Positions 1 through 8,091 of a stretch of DNA of 64,000 nucleotides are shown here, piece after piece (within the stretch, counting starts at the first letter, position 1; each line of letters begins with the position of its first letter). The stretch is taken from positions 1 through 64,000 of the forward strand of contig CAIWFH010000070.1 of the NCBI GenBank assembly GCA_903911925.1, read 5' to 3'. The notes beneath the pieces were generated by a model, which did no database searches, was not told where the DNA came from, and saw only the letters and a program-made list of their open reading frames with translations. This stretch comes from an uncultured Acidobacteriaceae bacterium. GTDB lineage: Bacteria > Acidobacteriota > Terriglobia > Terriglobales > Acidobacteriaceae. Made by a program: the position numbers and the translations under genes.

Positions 1-401
1 AGGCCGGAAAACGGCCTCAAGGGATCAAAAAGACAAGCAGCAACCCGTCTTTTCCGAAAGAAAACCGATTCACAATCAACAAATCAACTGCGCTCGCGTT
101 GTCGCCGCAAAATCACACACCTGCGCAGGGGTTCCCTAGAGCGGGTTCGCCGGAAGGCGAACCCATCCCTCTTTTTCGCGAATTCCGGTCGTATCACCAG
201 TTACTCGGCAATTACTGCCAGATAGACACCCACGCCCGCCTTTGAGGAGTGGATGACCGGATGCGCTCCCATCCCCCGAATGGAAGAAGCGAAAGGAGTT
301 ACATTCCCGCTTCCAGCGGCGTGAATGTGGTTGCACGGGGGTGTGGCAATGCCATGCCTCTGCGTTAATCTGGACGAGGACTCCTTTCTCTCCCCCGTTA
401 G
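1..401. other. Non-coding left edge
   Basis: I see no convincing gene here; the open frames on the minus strand run through the neighbouring ABC gene in the wrong frame and look like shadows. The stretch holds a small AGGCC/GGCCT hairpin at its first bases and a strong hairpin near 143-164. The rest is presumably the promoter region of the ABC exporter operon that starts at about 402. Confidence 0.5.
143..164 (+). terminator. Terminator-like hairpin
   Basis: GGGTTCGCC and GGCGAACCC form a perfect 9-bp stem around a GGAA tetraloop. A CTTTTT run follows about 6 bases after the stem. It probably ends a plus-strand transcript entering from outside the window. The T run is slightly far from the stem, so termination is likely rather than certain. 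Confidence 0.5.
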
Positions 402-1352
402 GTGAACTGCTTGATCGTCGAAATTGAAAGCCTGACCAAGATTTACGAGTCGAAGCTCCGTGTTGTGGCATTGGACGGGATCGACCTGGAACTGAAGCGA
501 GGCGAGATCTTCGGATTGCTGGGGCCGAACGGGGCCGGCAAAACGACCACGATCTCCATTGCCACTACGCGCTCGCTGCCCACCACCGGGCACGTGCGCA
601 TTGCCGGCATCGACGTGGTGGAGCACCCGGCCCATGCGCGCCGGCACATAGGCGTGGTGCCGCAGTTCAACACGCTTGACCGCTCGCTCACCGTTTACGA
701 GAATCTCTACTTTCATTGCCGGTACTTCGGATTCGGGCACGGGCAGGCCAAGGCCCGCTCGCTGGAGTTGCTGAACCAGTTCATGCTCAGTGAGCGAAAA
801 GACGTTTATCCGGCGCAGTTGTCAGGCGGGCTGGCGCAGAGGGTACAAATTGCGCGCGCCATTGCGCACCGGCCCACCGTGCTGTTTCTTGACGAGCCTT
901 CCGCGGGACTTGATCCGCAGAGCCGCATGGCCATGTGGGCGGCGGTTGCCGAACTGCGCAAGGAAGGCATTACCGTTCTGCTGACCACGCATTACATGGA
1001 AGAGGCCGACCAACTGAGCGACCGGCTGGCGATTATCGATTACGGGCGCGTGCTGGCCCTCGGGCCTCCGCAGACGCTGAAGAACAGCTTTGGCGCGCGC
1101 ACCATCTTCGACCTGAAGTTGAAGATCCGCGAAGGGCTTGAGCCGGTGGTTGCCGGGCTGAGCGCGCGGCAGGATGTGGCGAGCGCCGAGATCACGCCGG
1201 ACGGCCTGCGGGTGATTGCGAAAAACTCCGACGGGGTGCTGCCGGATATCGTGGTGGCGTCGGTACGGTTTGGCCTGCGCGACCTGACCATCACCGAGCC
1301 AAGCCTGGAGACCGTTTTTATTCAACTGACGGGGAGGGACCTGCGTGAATAA
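402..1352 (+). CDS. ABC-2 type exporter, ATP-binding subunit
   Basis: This is the ATPase of a DrrA/NodI/CcmA-like exporter, hydrolysing ATP to drive the membrane partner encoded next. All motifs are visible: Walker A GPNGAGKTT at residues 41-49, Q-loop Gln88, signature LSGGLAQ at 140-146, Walker B VLFLDEP at 160-166, and the switch His in TTHYMEE near 197. The roughly 100-residue tail after residue 215 is typical of the drug/lipid-exporter branch. The start is a GTG with a weak ribosome site; a TTG three codons later is an alternative. The gene overlaps the permease by 8 bases, so the two are translationally coupled. The substrate cannot be read from sequence; drug, lipid or polysaccharide export are all possible. 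Confidence 0.88.
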   Translation: MNCLIVEIESLTKIYESKLRVVALDGIDLELKRGEIFGLLGPNGAGKTTTISIATTRSLPTTGHVRIAGIDVVEHPAHARRHIGVVPQFNTLDRSLTVYENLYFHCRYFGFGHGQAKARSLELLNQFMLSERKDVYPAQLSGGLAQRVQIARAIAHRPTVLFLDEPSAGLDPQSRMAMWAAVAELRKEGITVLLTTHYMEEADQLSDRLAIIDYGRVLALGPPQTLKNSFGARTIFDLKLKIREGLEPVVAGLSARQDVASAEITPDGLRVIAKNSDGVLPDIVVASVRFGLRDLTITEPSLETVFIQLTGRDLRE

Positions 1353-2223
1353 CTCCTTAAAGGCAGGGAATAGGGAACAGGGGATAGGGATTAGTTACTC
1401 TGGTGGCAATGCAGACGGTCGCGGGTCGCGGATTTTCCTGAAGTCGTTTCTGGGGTTGTTTTTGCGCGACTTGCGGGTGCTGGGCCGCGAGCTTGCTCCC
1501 TTCATTCTCCGCGTGGGCATGCAGCCGCTGCTTTTTCTGTTTGTGTTCACGTTCATCCTGCCGCGCATGGGCAGCGGCAACCCGATGGCTGTGGGCAGCG
1601 GCGTGGACTTTGGCACCATCCTGCTGCCGGGGCTGATGGCTGTGGCCATCATGTTCTCAGGAATTGCAGCGGTGGCCCTGCCGCTGAGTTCGGAATTTGG
1701 CATCACCCGCGAGATTGACGATCGCGTGATGTGCCCGCTGCCGCTGTGGGCTGTAGCCCTCGAGAAGGTGTGCTTCAGCGCATTGCAGAGCATGATGGGC
1801 GCAATGCTGGTAATCCCCATGGCGTATTACATTCCGGCGCATCCGGTAGTGGCGCACGTTGATAACTGGTATTTGCTGGCGGTGGTGCTGGTGCTGGCCA
1901 GCCTGGTAGCCGGGTCGCTGGGACTGGTAATCGGATCAAGAGTGGCCCCCAAGCACATCGGGCTGGTGTTCTCAATCATCGTGGTGCCGATTACCTTTTT
2001 GGGATGCGTCTACTACCCCTGGGCCCAACTGGACAAGATTCGCTGGCTGCAGTTCGCCGTGCTGTTCAATCCAATCGTATATATGAGTGAGGGCCTTCGC
2101 GCCTCAGTGACGCCCGGCGTGGCACACATGCCCTGGTGGGCGATCCTGGTTGCCCTGGTGTTTTTTACCGTGGCGCTGGGCCGCTGGGGGCTGAAGGGAT
2201 TTCTGGGCCGGGTGCTTTCCTAA
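1345..2223 (+). CDS. ABC-2 type exporter, membrane subunit
   Basis: This is the hydrophobic partner of the preceding ATPase, about 290 residues with some six predicted membrane segments, matching the ABC-2 permease family. The best-fitting start is a GTG overlapping the ATPase stop. Residues 4-33 are oddly hydrophilic and encoded by a run of GGGAATAGGGAACAGGGG-type short repeats, which also occurs in non-coding DNA near 12.84 kb. The repeat has therefore either been captured into the N-terminus, or the true start is a TTG near 1450. The membrane core from about residue 40 is unaffected. Confidence 0.82.
   Translation: MNNSLKAGNREQGIGISYSGGNADGRGSRIFLKSFLGLFLRDLRVLGRELAPFILRVGMQPLLFLFVFTFILPRMGSGNPMAVGSGVDFGTILLPGLMAVAIMFSGIAAVALPLSSEFGITREIDDRVMCPLPLWAVALEKVCFSALQSMMGAMLVIPMAYYIPAHPVVAHVDNWYLLAVVLVLASLVAGSLGLVIGSRVAPKHIGLVFSIIVVPITFLGCVYYPWAQLDKIRWLQFAVLFNPIVYMSEGLRASVTPGVAHMPWWAILVALVFFTVALGRWGLKGFLGRVLS
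1363..1392 (+). repeat. GGGAAYAGGGA-type short tandem repeat
   Basis: Degenerate copies of the unit GGGAATA/GGGAACA/GGGATA lie inside the 5' end of the permease frame. A longer tract of the same flavour is at 12830-12880. Confidence 0.5.
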
Positions 2224-2345
2224 GCCAGAACTAGCGGCCGGTTTGGGACGACGGGCTCCCGAAGCCTGAATGAATCGCGTCTAAACCGGCAGGTGGGGGC
2301 GCACAATAGAACCTGGGACCAAATTTGGGGCAAGCTGACGAATCC

Positions 2346-4559
2346 GTGACCGCAAGGCCGATTCCCCCCGTGAACCCTCGCAGTTCGCGCCGGGGAGCCG
2401 TGTATTCTCGCGGCTTGGCGCTGCTTGCTCCGGCGTTGATTCTGTTGGCCGGATGCAGCGGCGGCAGCATCTCAGCCAACCTTGCTGGCTCCAGCTTCTC
2501 TCTGTCGCCGGCAGCTGCCTCAATCGACACAAATTGCACCGGATGCAACGCGACCAATGCGCTGGGGCGCAGCGTGCACCGCTTTGCAACCACTCTCTCA
2601 AACAGCCGCGAAGTGACCTGGAAGGTAAACGGCGGAGACGCCGTCAGCGGGCCGGGGACCATCACCAGGACAGGCGAGTACACACCGCCCAGCTACCTCA
2701 CCGCGGACCGGGTTGAGGTGGTGGTAACGGCGACGTACGCCTCAGGCAAATCGGCCAGCACAAGGCTGACCGTAACGCCTGGATTTTTTCAGCCGCTGAC
2801 TCCGGAAAACGTGGCCCTGGGCGCCAACGGACAGGTGATGATCACCGGCTACCTGGCCGAGGCCGGCGGAACGGCGGGCATCCATTTCTTGCTGGCAAAT
2901 TCGGCCGCTGGCACGGGCGCCGGGCTGGGCACGCTGAGCACGCCAACCTGCCAGAGGAGCAACCTGGCATTTACATGGTGCCGGGTGACGTACACAGCGC
3001 CGGCCACGATTGCGTCCACGGGCCCCACCTACATTGTGGCCACGGTGGGCGACTCACAATCGAAAGCCGCTACCGAAGTTCTGTTGAATTCCTCAGGCGT
3101 GTCGAGCAATCCGGCAACCCACCAGGCGCAGATGCCGGTGCAGATGCTGCTGGGAACCTCGGGCGGAAACAACGAGAATTTCGATACCCGGGGAAGCCTG
3201 ATTGTGGACTGCTGCAGCGGGACGCTGGGCGCCTTGATTCAGGACCAGGGCGGCCGCCAGTACCTGCTGAGCAACAACCACGTGTTGGCCCAGAGCGACC
3301 AGGCCAGCGTGGGCGATGCCATTGTGCAGCCGGGATTGATCGACAACAACTGTACGCCGAACGGAGACGGGCCCGGTACCACTCCGGTGGCCTCGCTCAC
3401 CGGGTGGCTGGCGCTTAACTCGCGCGCGACCAACGCGGACGCGGCCATTGCGCAGGTTGCTTCCCGGGCTGTGGACCCGGCAGGCAGAATCCTGGAACTG
3501 GGCGTGAAGCAGGCTGACGGCACCCTGGGAGCCGCGGCGCCCGGCACCAGTTCAAGCGGAGGCCGGGGAGAGGCAGCCTGGCTTGACATGAAGGTGGCCA
3601 AGAGCGGAAGAACCACCGGACTCACCTGCGGCGGCGTTACTGCCCTGGATGTTGATGTAGGCGTGGATTACTTCAAGGACTGCGCCGAGACCAGGCCGTA
3701 TTTGACCAAGCTTTTCAAAGGGCAGATGGCCATCAGCGGCAACGCCTTCAGCGATGCGGGCGACTCCGGTGCGCTGGTGGTGGACGCGGGAAATGCGGAG
3801 CCGGTTGGGCTCTACTTTGCCGGCGGGACGGACGTGGATGGCGTGGCCCATGCCGTGGCCAGCCCGGCGGCCGAGGTGCTGAGCGAACTGAGCGCGCAAG
3901 TGGGAAGCGGCACAAGCTACAGCTTTGTGGGCAGCGCGGATCACGAGGTAAGCTGCCTCAACTACGGCGACAATCCGGTAGCCGCGGCACAGAATCGCTC
4001 GTTGACCGACGAGGAGCTCGCCCGTGCGCAGCAGGCCCTGGCGCCGGCCCGCGCACTGATCAATCCGTCGGCGGGAATCCTAGGCGTGGCCACCGGCAAG
4101 AGCAGTGACGCACCCGGCAAGGGCGCGGTGATTCTTTACGTGGACGAAAACATGACGCCGAGCGCTCCATTCGCCATTGGCGGAGTGCGAACAATTGTCA
4201 TCCCCACGACAGCGCACGCGGTGGCCTTCGGATCGGCGCCCCAAACCGCTCCGATCTCATCTGCACTGTCCGGCGCGGTAATTGGCGAGGCAATCGCAAC
4301 CAAGCAACAAGTGGCGCGCAACCTGATGAAACAAAACCCAGCATTCTTCGGCGTTGGAGTGGGGCGAAGCCTTGATAACCCGCGCGAGGCGGCGTTGGTC
4401 ATTTACGTAGATCGCAAGCTGCTGCCCACGCAACTGCCGCAGACTGTGAGCGGCCTCCGCACCCGATACGTCGTGATGGACCGTCTGCATGTAACGCGGT
4501 CTTACGCTGCCGCGGGGTTGACTGGGCGGCATTGCTCGGCGCATCCCAGGCCGAATTGA
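2346..4559 (+). CDS. Secreted lipoprotein with trypsin-like protease domain
   Basis: A large envelope-anchored protein (about 737 residues). A signal peptide ends in the lipobox LLAGC, so it should be lipid-modified. Two Ig-like stretches (roughly residues 45-270) are followed by a chymotrypsin-fold domain whose likely triad is visible: His in LSNNHVLA, Asp in TNADAAIA and Ser in DAGDSGALV. The C-terminus holds two copies of a roughly 60-residue unit beginning GILGVATGKS and FGVGVGRSLD, each ending in a YVD strand. The start is uncertain: TTG 2325, GTG 2346 and GTG 2370 are in frame, and 2370 gives the shortest normal signal peptide. It is probably monocistronic. The protease call is from motif order; the substrate is unknown. 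Confidence 0.7.
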   Translation: MTARPIPPVNPRSSRRGAVYSRGLALLAPALILLAGCSGGSISANLAGSSFSLSPAAASIDTNCTGCNATNALGRSVHRFATTLSNSREVTWKVNGGDAVSGPGTITRTGEYTPPSYLTADRVEVVVTATYASGKSASTRLTVTPGFFQPLTPENVALGANGQVMITGYLAEAGGTAGIHFLLANSAAGTGAGLGTLSTPTCQRSNLAFTWCRVTYTAPATIASTGPTYIVATVGDSQSKAATEVLLNSSGVSSNPATHQAQMPVQMLLGTSGGNNENFDTRGSLIVDCCSGTLGALIQDQGGRQYLLSNNHVLAQSDQASVGDAIVQPGLIDNNCTPNGDGPGTTPVASLTGWLALNSRATNADAAIAQVASRAVDPAGRILELGVKQADGTLGAAAPGTSSSGGRGEAAWLDMKVAKSGRTTGLTCGGVTALDVDVGVDYFKDCAETRPYLTKLFKGQMAISGNAFSDAGDSGALVVDAGNAEPVGLYFAGGTDVDGVAHAVASPAAEVLSELSAQVGSGTSYSFVGSADHEVSCLNYGDNPVAAAQNRSLTDEELARAQQALAPARALINPSAGILGVATGKSSDAPGKGAVILYVDENMTPSAPFAIGGVRTIVIPTTAHAVAFGSAPQTAPISSALSGAVIGEAIATKQQVARNLMKQNPAFFGVGVGRSLDNPREAALVIYVDRKLLPTQLPQTVSGLRTRYVVMDRLHVTRSYAAAGLTGRHCSAHPRPN

Positions 4560-4651
4560 AAGTGGATCGCTTCCGCATCTTTACGCCGTATTATCGGAAA
4601 GCGTCAGCCTCACTACCGATGGGAAGGGCAGTTGATTTACTCAAGTTGAAA

Positions 4652-5086
4652 TCAAGGCTGAATGCTTGCCTGGTCAAGTCCACATTGTATTGCGGCTTTA
4701 AGTACCTCGATTTTTATATCTGTTAGTGTTTTGAATTTAATGCAGTACCCCGTGACGCTTGCTTTGCCGAGTTTCTGCCCAAATGTCTGGGCCAGGTACT
4801 TCTTGTTATTAACTCCCATAATGTAGACAGAAATGCCTGTTGTGTTCGCACTTATGCCGATTTGATAGAATTCCCTGTTTTTTCCATTGGCATATTCAAT
4901 GGTCTGAGATCCATATCCAATGTTTGGGTTGGAAACGATCTTCCCTTTGTCGTCTTTTCCATCCAGGAACCACAATTTACATGCCGGCATCAACGCCAAA
5001 ATCATGTGATGCAACTGCTGCATTTCGCTACGTTTTGGTTCCGGTTGAGTGGCAATATACTCATTAATTTGCTTCTGCAAGTTCAT
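4652..5086 (-). CDS. DUF1801 (YdhG-like) family protein
   Basis: A 144-residue cytoplasmic protein resembling the DUF1801 family: an N-terminal helix (NEYIATQPEPKRSEM), then WFLDGKDDKG and YQIGISANTTGISVYIMG. The family is iron-chaperone-like in fold and poorly characterised. The gene is markedly more AT-rich than its neighbours and uses codons such as AAT, AAA and ATA freely, which suggests recent acquisition. It stands alone between two convergent transcription units. The ATG is preceded by AAGGAGATTTAC, a good ribosome site. Confidence 0.68.
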   Translation of the reverse strand: MNLQKQINEYIATQPEPKRSEMQQLHHMILALMPACKLWFLDGKDDKGKIVSNPNIGYGSQTIEYANGKNREFYQIGISANTTGISVYIMGVNNKKYLAQTFGQKLGKASVTGYCIKFKTLTDIKIEVLKAAIQCGLDQASIQP

Positions 5087-5269
5087 GTAAATCTCCTTGG
5101 CTTGCCAGGCAGCGTAAATCGATCAGAATGATACCGGATTCTGTTTATTCATTGCCAGCGAACTGAAATCTCGATTTACAATTCGGGCCCGTCCAGATAG
5201 TGTGCTTGTTGCCCAAAAGCCGTTCGTCCGGGCCGCAAATATCAAGACACGGCGTCATCCGAGCCATAC

Positions 5270-5307
5270 AAAGAGGGCGCCGCTTCAACCGAAGCAGCGC
5301 CCTCTTT
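5270..5307 (-). terminator. Terminator of the blaI-blaR operon
   Basis: AAAGAGGGCGC and GCGCCCTCTTT form a long stem with an inner GCTTC/GAAGC arm. It lies about 25 bases beyond the BlaR1 stop. The stem is AT-closed and could act on both strands. Confidence 0.6.
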
Positions 5308-5331
5308 GAAGCAATCCATCCTGGAAAATTG

Positions 5332-7458
5332 TTAATCGACGGGCCGCGCCTTTCCGTTCTTCAGGCTTTCGTCGATGATGGCTTTGGCCTTGCGGTCGGC
5401 TTCGCGGGCCAGTCTTCCCTGTTCCTCGCCGATGCGGCCCTGTTTCTCGCCAAGCTTCCCTTGCTCCTGGCCGAGTTGCCCCTGCATGCCGCCAAGATGG
5501 CCTTGCATGGAGCCCATCTCACCCTGCAACTCGCCCAGTTTGCCCTGGAGGTCGCCAAGCTGGCCTTCGAGATCTGCGAGCTCTTCCTGGCTGACGGTGC
5601 TGCCTTTCTTGGCCTGGAGCTTGGCAGCCAACTCGTTGAGTTTGGCCATCTCCTTTGAAATGTCGGGAGCGGGAACGCGGGCCTGCTCCTGTTGGCGGCC
5701 AAGTTCTTCCTGCTTCTTTCCGAGCTTTTCCTGCTCACGGCCCAGCGATTCCTGTTCCTTCCCGAGGGCGTCGATCTGCGAGTTGAGGGCTTCCATCTGT
5801 GCCAGCAGCGCGGGGTCTTCGACGATGTACGATTTGCCGCCGCGCTTGAACCAGAGGAACTTGCCATGAGCTATACGAGTGGCTTTCTTGATGGCTTCAG
5901 CGTTGCCGTTGTTCCACTCGCCAGAGAAGGTGACGTTCTCTCCCGGCCCGGAGATCAGCGCATAGTTCTCGCCGTTGCTTGAGAAAGTGTAGGAGTAGCC
6001 GTGCCCCTTCCCGTTGCCTGAGCCGTTGCCATCCGCGACGATGCGCATTTTCCGCTCAACGCGGACATCCATGTGCCTGTCCCTCTCTGCATTCCTGTTG
6101 ACGATGACTTGTCGGTCCTCATCCACCGCTTCAGGCGGAGTGGGCGGCTCGGGTGGCTCAGGCGCAGCGTCTGGAGAGGACATTTGAGATGGCGTGTCCG
6201 GTGCGGCGGGCGCGGCCGAGAGGGTCGGCGCCGGCTCGGGAGCCTGGGGAGCCGTTGGCGCCTGGGGCGCGGACTGCACGGCTGGCGCAGCAGCCGCCTC
6301 AACACGAATGCGAGCGGTGGCGGCGAGCAGCGCCGCGGGAACCAGAAGAATGGCCAACAGCATGCGGCTGCGGCTGGCGGAAAAGGCCTGGCGGAAGCTT
6401 GAGTCGTTGAGCAGGCGATCAATTCGATGCGAGAGGGTGCTTGTGCGAGCCATGGCTACTCCAATCGGGGTTGGGCGCGGCAGCGCCGCGAATTCAAGTA
6501 ATACCTGGGCGTAAGAGGACCGGCTGGAAGCTTCTTCAATTCCGGCGCGGTCGCTGATGGTTTCGGCCAGTTCAGAGAGCTTGCTTTTGAGCCACCAGCC
6601 CAAAGGGCTGAACCAGAACAAAGAGGCGTGGAGACCGGCAAGCAGTTGCAGGTAGAAGTCTCCCTGGCGGATGTGGGAGCGCTCATGGGCCAGGACGATG
6701 CGCAGTTTTTCCGTGTCCCAGTCGGCAAAGTCGGCGGGCAAAATGACGCCCGAGCCAACTGTGACCGGAGAGGCAATGCGGGAGCTGGCGCGCAGCGGAA
6801 AGCTTGCCGCCAGGCGCGCGACCAGGCTTTCGCCGGGAATAAGGACGGGCTCTGCATCAAGCCACAGGCTTATCGCCAGGCCGAGCCCGTAAAGCAGGCG
6901 GATCAGCAGGAAGGCGCAAACCACGAGATACAGGAGACCCGCCCAAGTTGCGATGGAGAATGCAGGGTGGCCGGCGGGCTCGTTGGTTGTGTCAGACACA
7001 GTCCCAAAGGCGAGCGATGCATCCGGCGCAAGAAGCGGAGCGGAATTGGGCAGGCGGGAGGCAGAATGGTAGGGGCGCGGCGCAGGAAGGCGGTCAAGGC
7101 CGGCTACAAACCGCGGTTGTTTTTTTGCCGCCACCGGCTGCGGCGCGGCAATTGGCGCTGGGGACGGAGGCGCTTCAGGCTTCAGATTCGCCGGTTGTGC
7201 CCAGGGATTCTGGGGCACACGGATGGCAGCCCAGCCAGGCGGTAACTGCCAGCGCATTCCCAGGTTCATGGCCAGGGGCATGGCCAGGGCCGCCGCCAGC
7301 ACCAGGCCCCACGCGGCTTTTTGAGCCAGCACGTTGCGAACGGTGAAAACACACAACCCTGCCCAGACGGCGATCGCCACCAGGAACGCGCGCAGGGCGG
7401 CCTCAAGCAGGGTTGGAACGAAAGCTGGAGTCAGTGTTGAAACAATGGTTGGGGTCAA
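5332..7458 (-). CDS. BlaR1/MecR1-family M56 membrane metalloprotease
   Basis: A membrane-bound zinc protease that, in its family, cleaves the partner repressor on signal. Hydrophobic segments lie near residues 20-70 and 165-200. The catalytic HExxH is HERSH at 258-262, followed by a third membrane region near 365-380. There is no penicillin-binding sensor domain; instead the C-terminal half is Pro/Ala-rich and then forms glycine-containing heptads of the type xLGxxQ: four at about 564-594 and eight near-perfect ones at about 632-687. The gene overlaps the BlaI-like gene by 4 bases (ATGA), so the pair is coupled. The signal sensed is unknown; beta-lactam is not implied. Confidence 0.85.
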   Translation of the reverse strand: MTPTIVSTLTPAFVPTLLEAALRAFLVAIAVWAGLCVFTVRNVLAQKAAWGLVLAAALAMPLAMNLGMRWQLPPGWAAIRVPQNPWAQPANLKPEAPPSPAPIAAPQPVAAKKQPRFVAGLDRLPAPRPYHSASRLPNSAPLLAPDASLAFGTVSDTTNEPAGHPAFSIATWAGLLYLVVCAFLLIRLLYGLGLAISLWLDAEPVLIPGESLVARLAASFPLRASSRIASPVTVGSGVILPADFADWDTEKLRIVLAHERSHIRQGDFYLQLLAGLHASLFWFSPLGWWLKSKLSELAETISDRAGIEEASSRSSYAQVLLEFAALPRPTPIGVAMARTSTLSHRIDRLLNDSSFRQAFSASRSRMLLAILLVPAALLAATARIRVEAAAAPAVQSAPQAPTAPQAPEPAPTLSAAPAAPDTPSQMSSPDAAPEPPEPPTPPEAVDEDRQVIVNRNAERDRHMDVRVERKMRIVADGNGSGNGKGHGYSYTFSSNGENYALISGPGENVTFSGEWNNGNAEAIKKATRIAHGKFLWFKRGGKSYIVEDPALLAQMEALNSQIDALGKEQESLGREQEKLGKKQEELGRQQEQARVPAPDISKEMAKLNELAAKLQAKKGSTVSQEELADLEGQLGDLQGKLGELQGEMGSMQGHLGGMQGQLGQEQGKLGEKQGRIGEEQGRLAREADRKAKAIIDESLKNGKARPVD

Positions 7459-7895
7459 GGCTTTTCCCCCTTGTGCTGGGTTGCTTCTCTGGTTGGGAGT
7501 GAGGCGCTCTGCTGGGCGGCGGCAATGCGATCGGCCAGGCGCTGCAGCTCGGCGCGGTCAAGGACTTTGGAATCGACCAGGCCCACCAGCAGCGCCTCCA
7601 CCGATCCCTCGCAGAACCAGTCGACGATGCGTTTGACGGCGCGCCCGGCAACGCGCTGGCGCGACTGGGCGGGACGGTAAACAAAGGTGCGGTTCTCAAC
7701 CGAGTGGGCTAGGTAGCCTTTCTCTTCAAGGCGGCGCAGAACCGTGCGGATGGTGGAGTCTTTGAGCGGGCGGCCCAGTTCCTCGCGCGCCTGCTCGGCG
7801 GTGATCTGCGCGTTGCGCCAGACGATGAGAAGGATGCTGCGTTCGAGTTCGCCCAGTTCGGCGGGGTCGTGACCGGCGGTAGTGTTACTTACCAT
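7455..7895 (-). CDS. BlaI/MecI-family repressor
   Basis: A 146-residue winged-helix repressor of the BlaI family. The N-terminal domain shows the family pattern: ELERSILLIVW, the recognition region DSTIRTVLRRLEEKGYL, and the wing HSVENRTFVYRP. The C-terminal helices would dimerise. It should bind upstream of its own operon and be cleaved by the BlaR1-like protease encoded next. An imperfect dyad at 7898-7916 lies directly before the start codon, as expected for autoregulation. Confidence 0.88.
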   Translation of the reverse strand: MVSNTTAGHDPAELGELERSILLIVWRNAQITAEQAREELGRPLKDSTIRTVLRRLEEKGYLAHSVENRTFVYRPAQSRQRVAGRAVKRIVDWFCEGSVEALLVGLVDSKVLDRAELQRLADRIAAAQQSASLPTREATQHKGEKP

Positions 7896-7897
7896 AG

Positions 7898-7916
7898 TGT
7901 TACTGACTGTAGCACA
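7898..7916 (-). promoter_or_regulatory. Candidate BlaI operator
   Basis: Read on the minus strand, GTGCTAC-AGTCA-GTAACAC is an imperfect dyad (6 of 7 bases paired) ending just before the repressor ATG. A 10-base direct repeat, TAGTGTTACT on the plus strand, occurs at 7880-7889 and 7895-7904. Position and symmetry suit autoregulation; the assignment is inference. Confidence 0.4.
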
Positions 7917-8003
7917 TTAAAATCGTGAGCGGTCAAGAATTATTTTTTGCGGGAATGTCCCGGAATCTTCCGCTCCTGATGAATGAGGCCAGCTGCGTGT
8001 TGC

Positions 8004-8046
8004 GGTATCCCACCCATTCCGTAAAAACGCGCAATGGATGGGGCAC
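8004..8046. repeat. Palindromic repeat family A, copy 1
   Basis: GGTATCCCACCCATT, a short loop, then AATGGATGGGGCAC. The outer GGT..CCC / GGG..(ACC) frame and CCCATT/AATGG arms match copies at 12.9, 39.3 and 49.0 kb. This copy is the most diverged in its distal arm and 3' end. It sits between the blaI promoter and the end of the sensor kinase gene. Confidence 0.7.
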
Positions 8047-8091
8047 GGCTTCTGTGGAATTGGCGGGCGAGGGCTTTCTAGAGGGGTGCGA

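Noticed and set aside
5332..7895. Beta-lactam resistance operon
   Set aside because: The BlaR1-like protein has no penicillin-binding domain and there is no beta-lactamase gene nearby.
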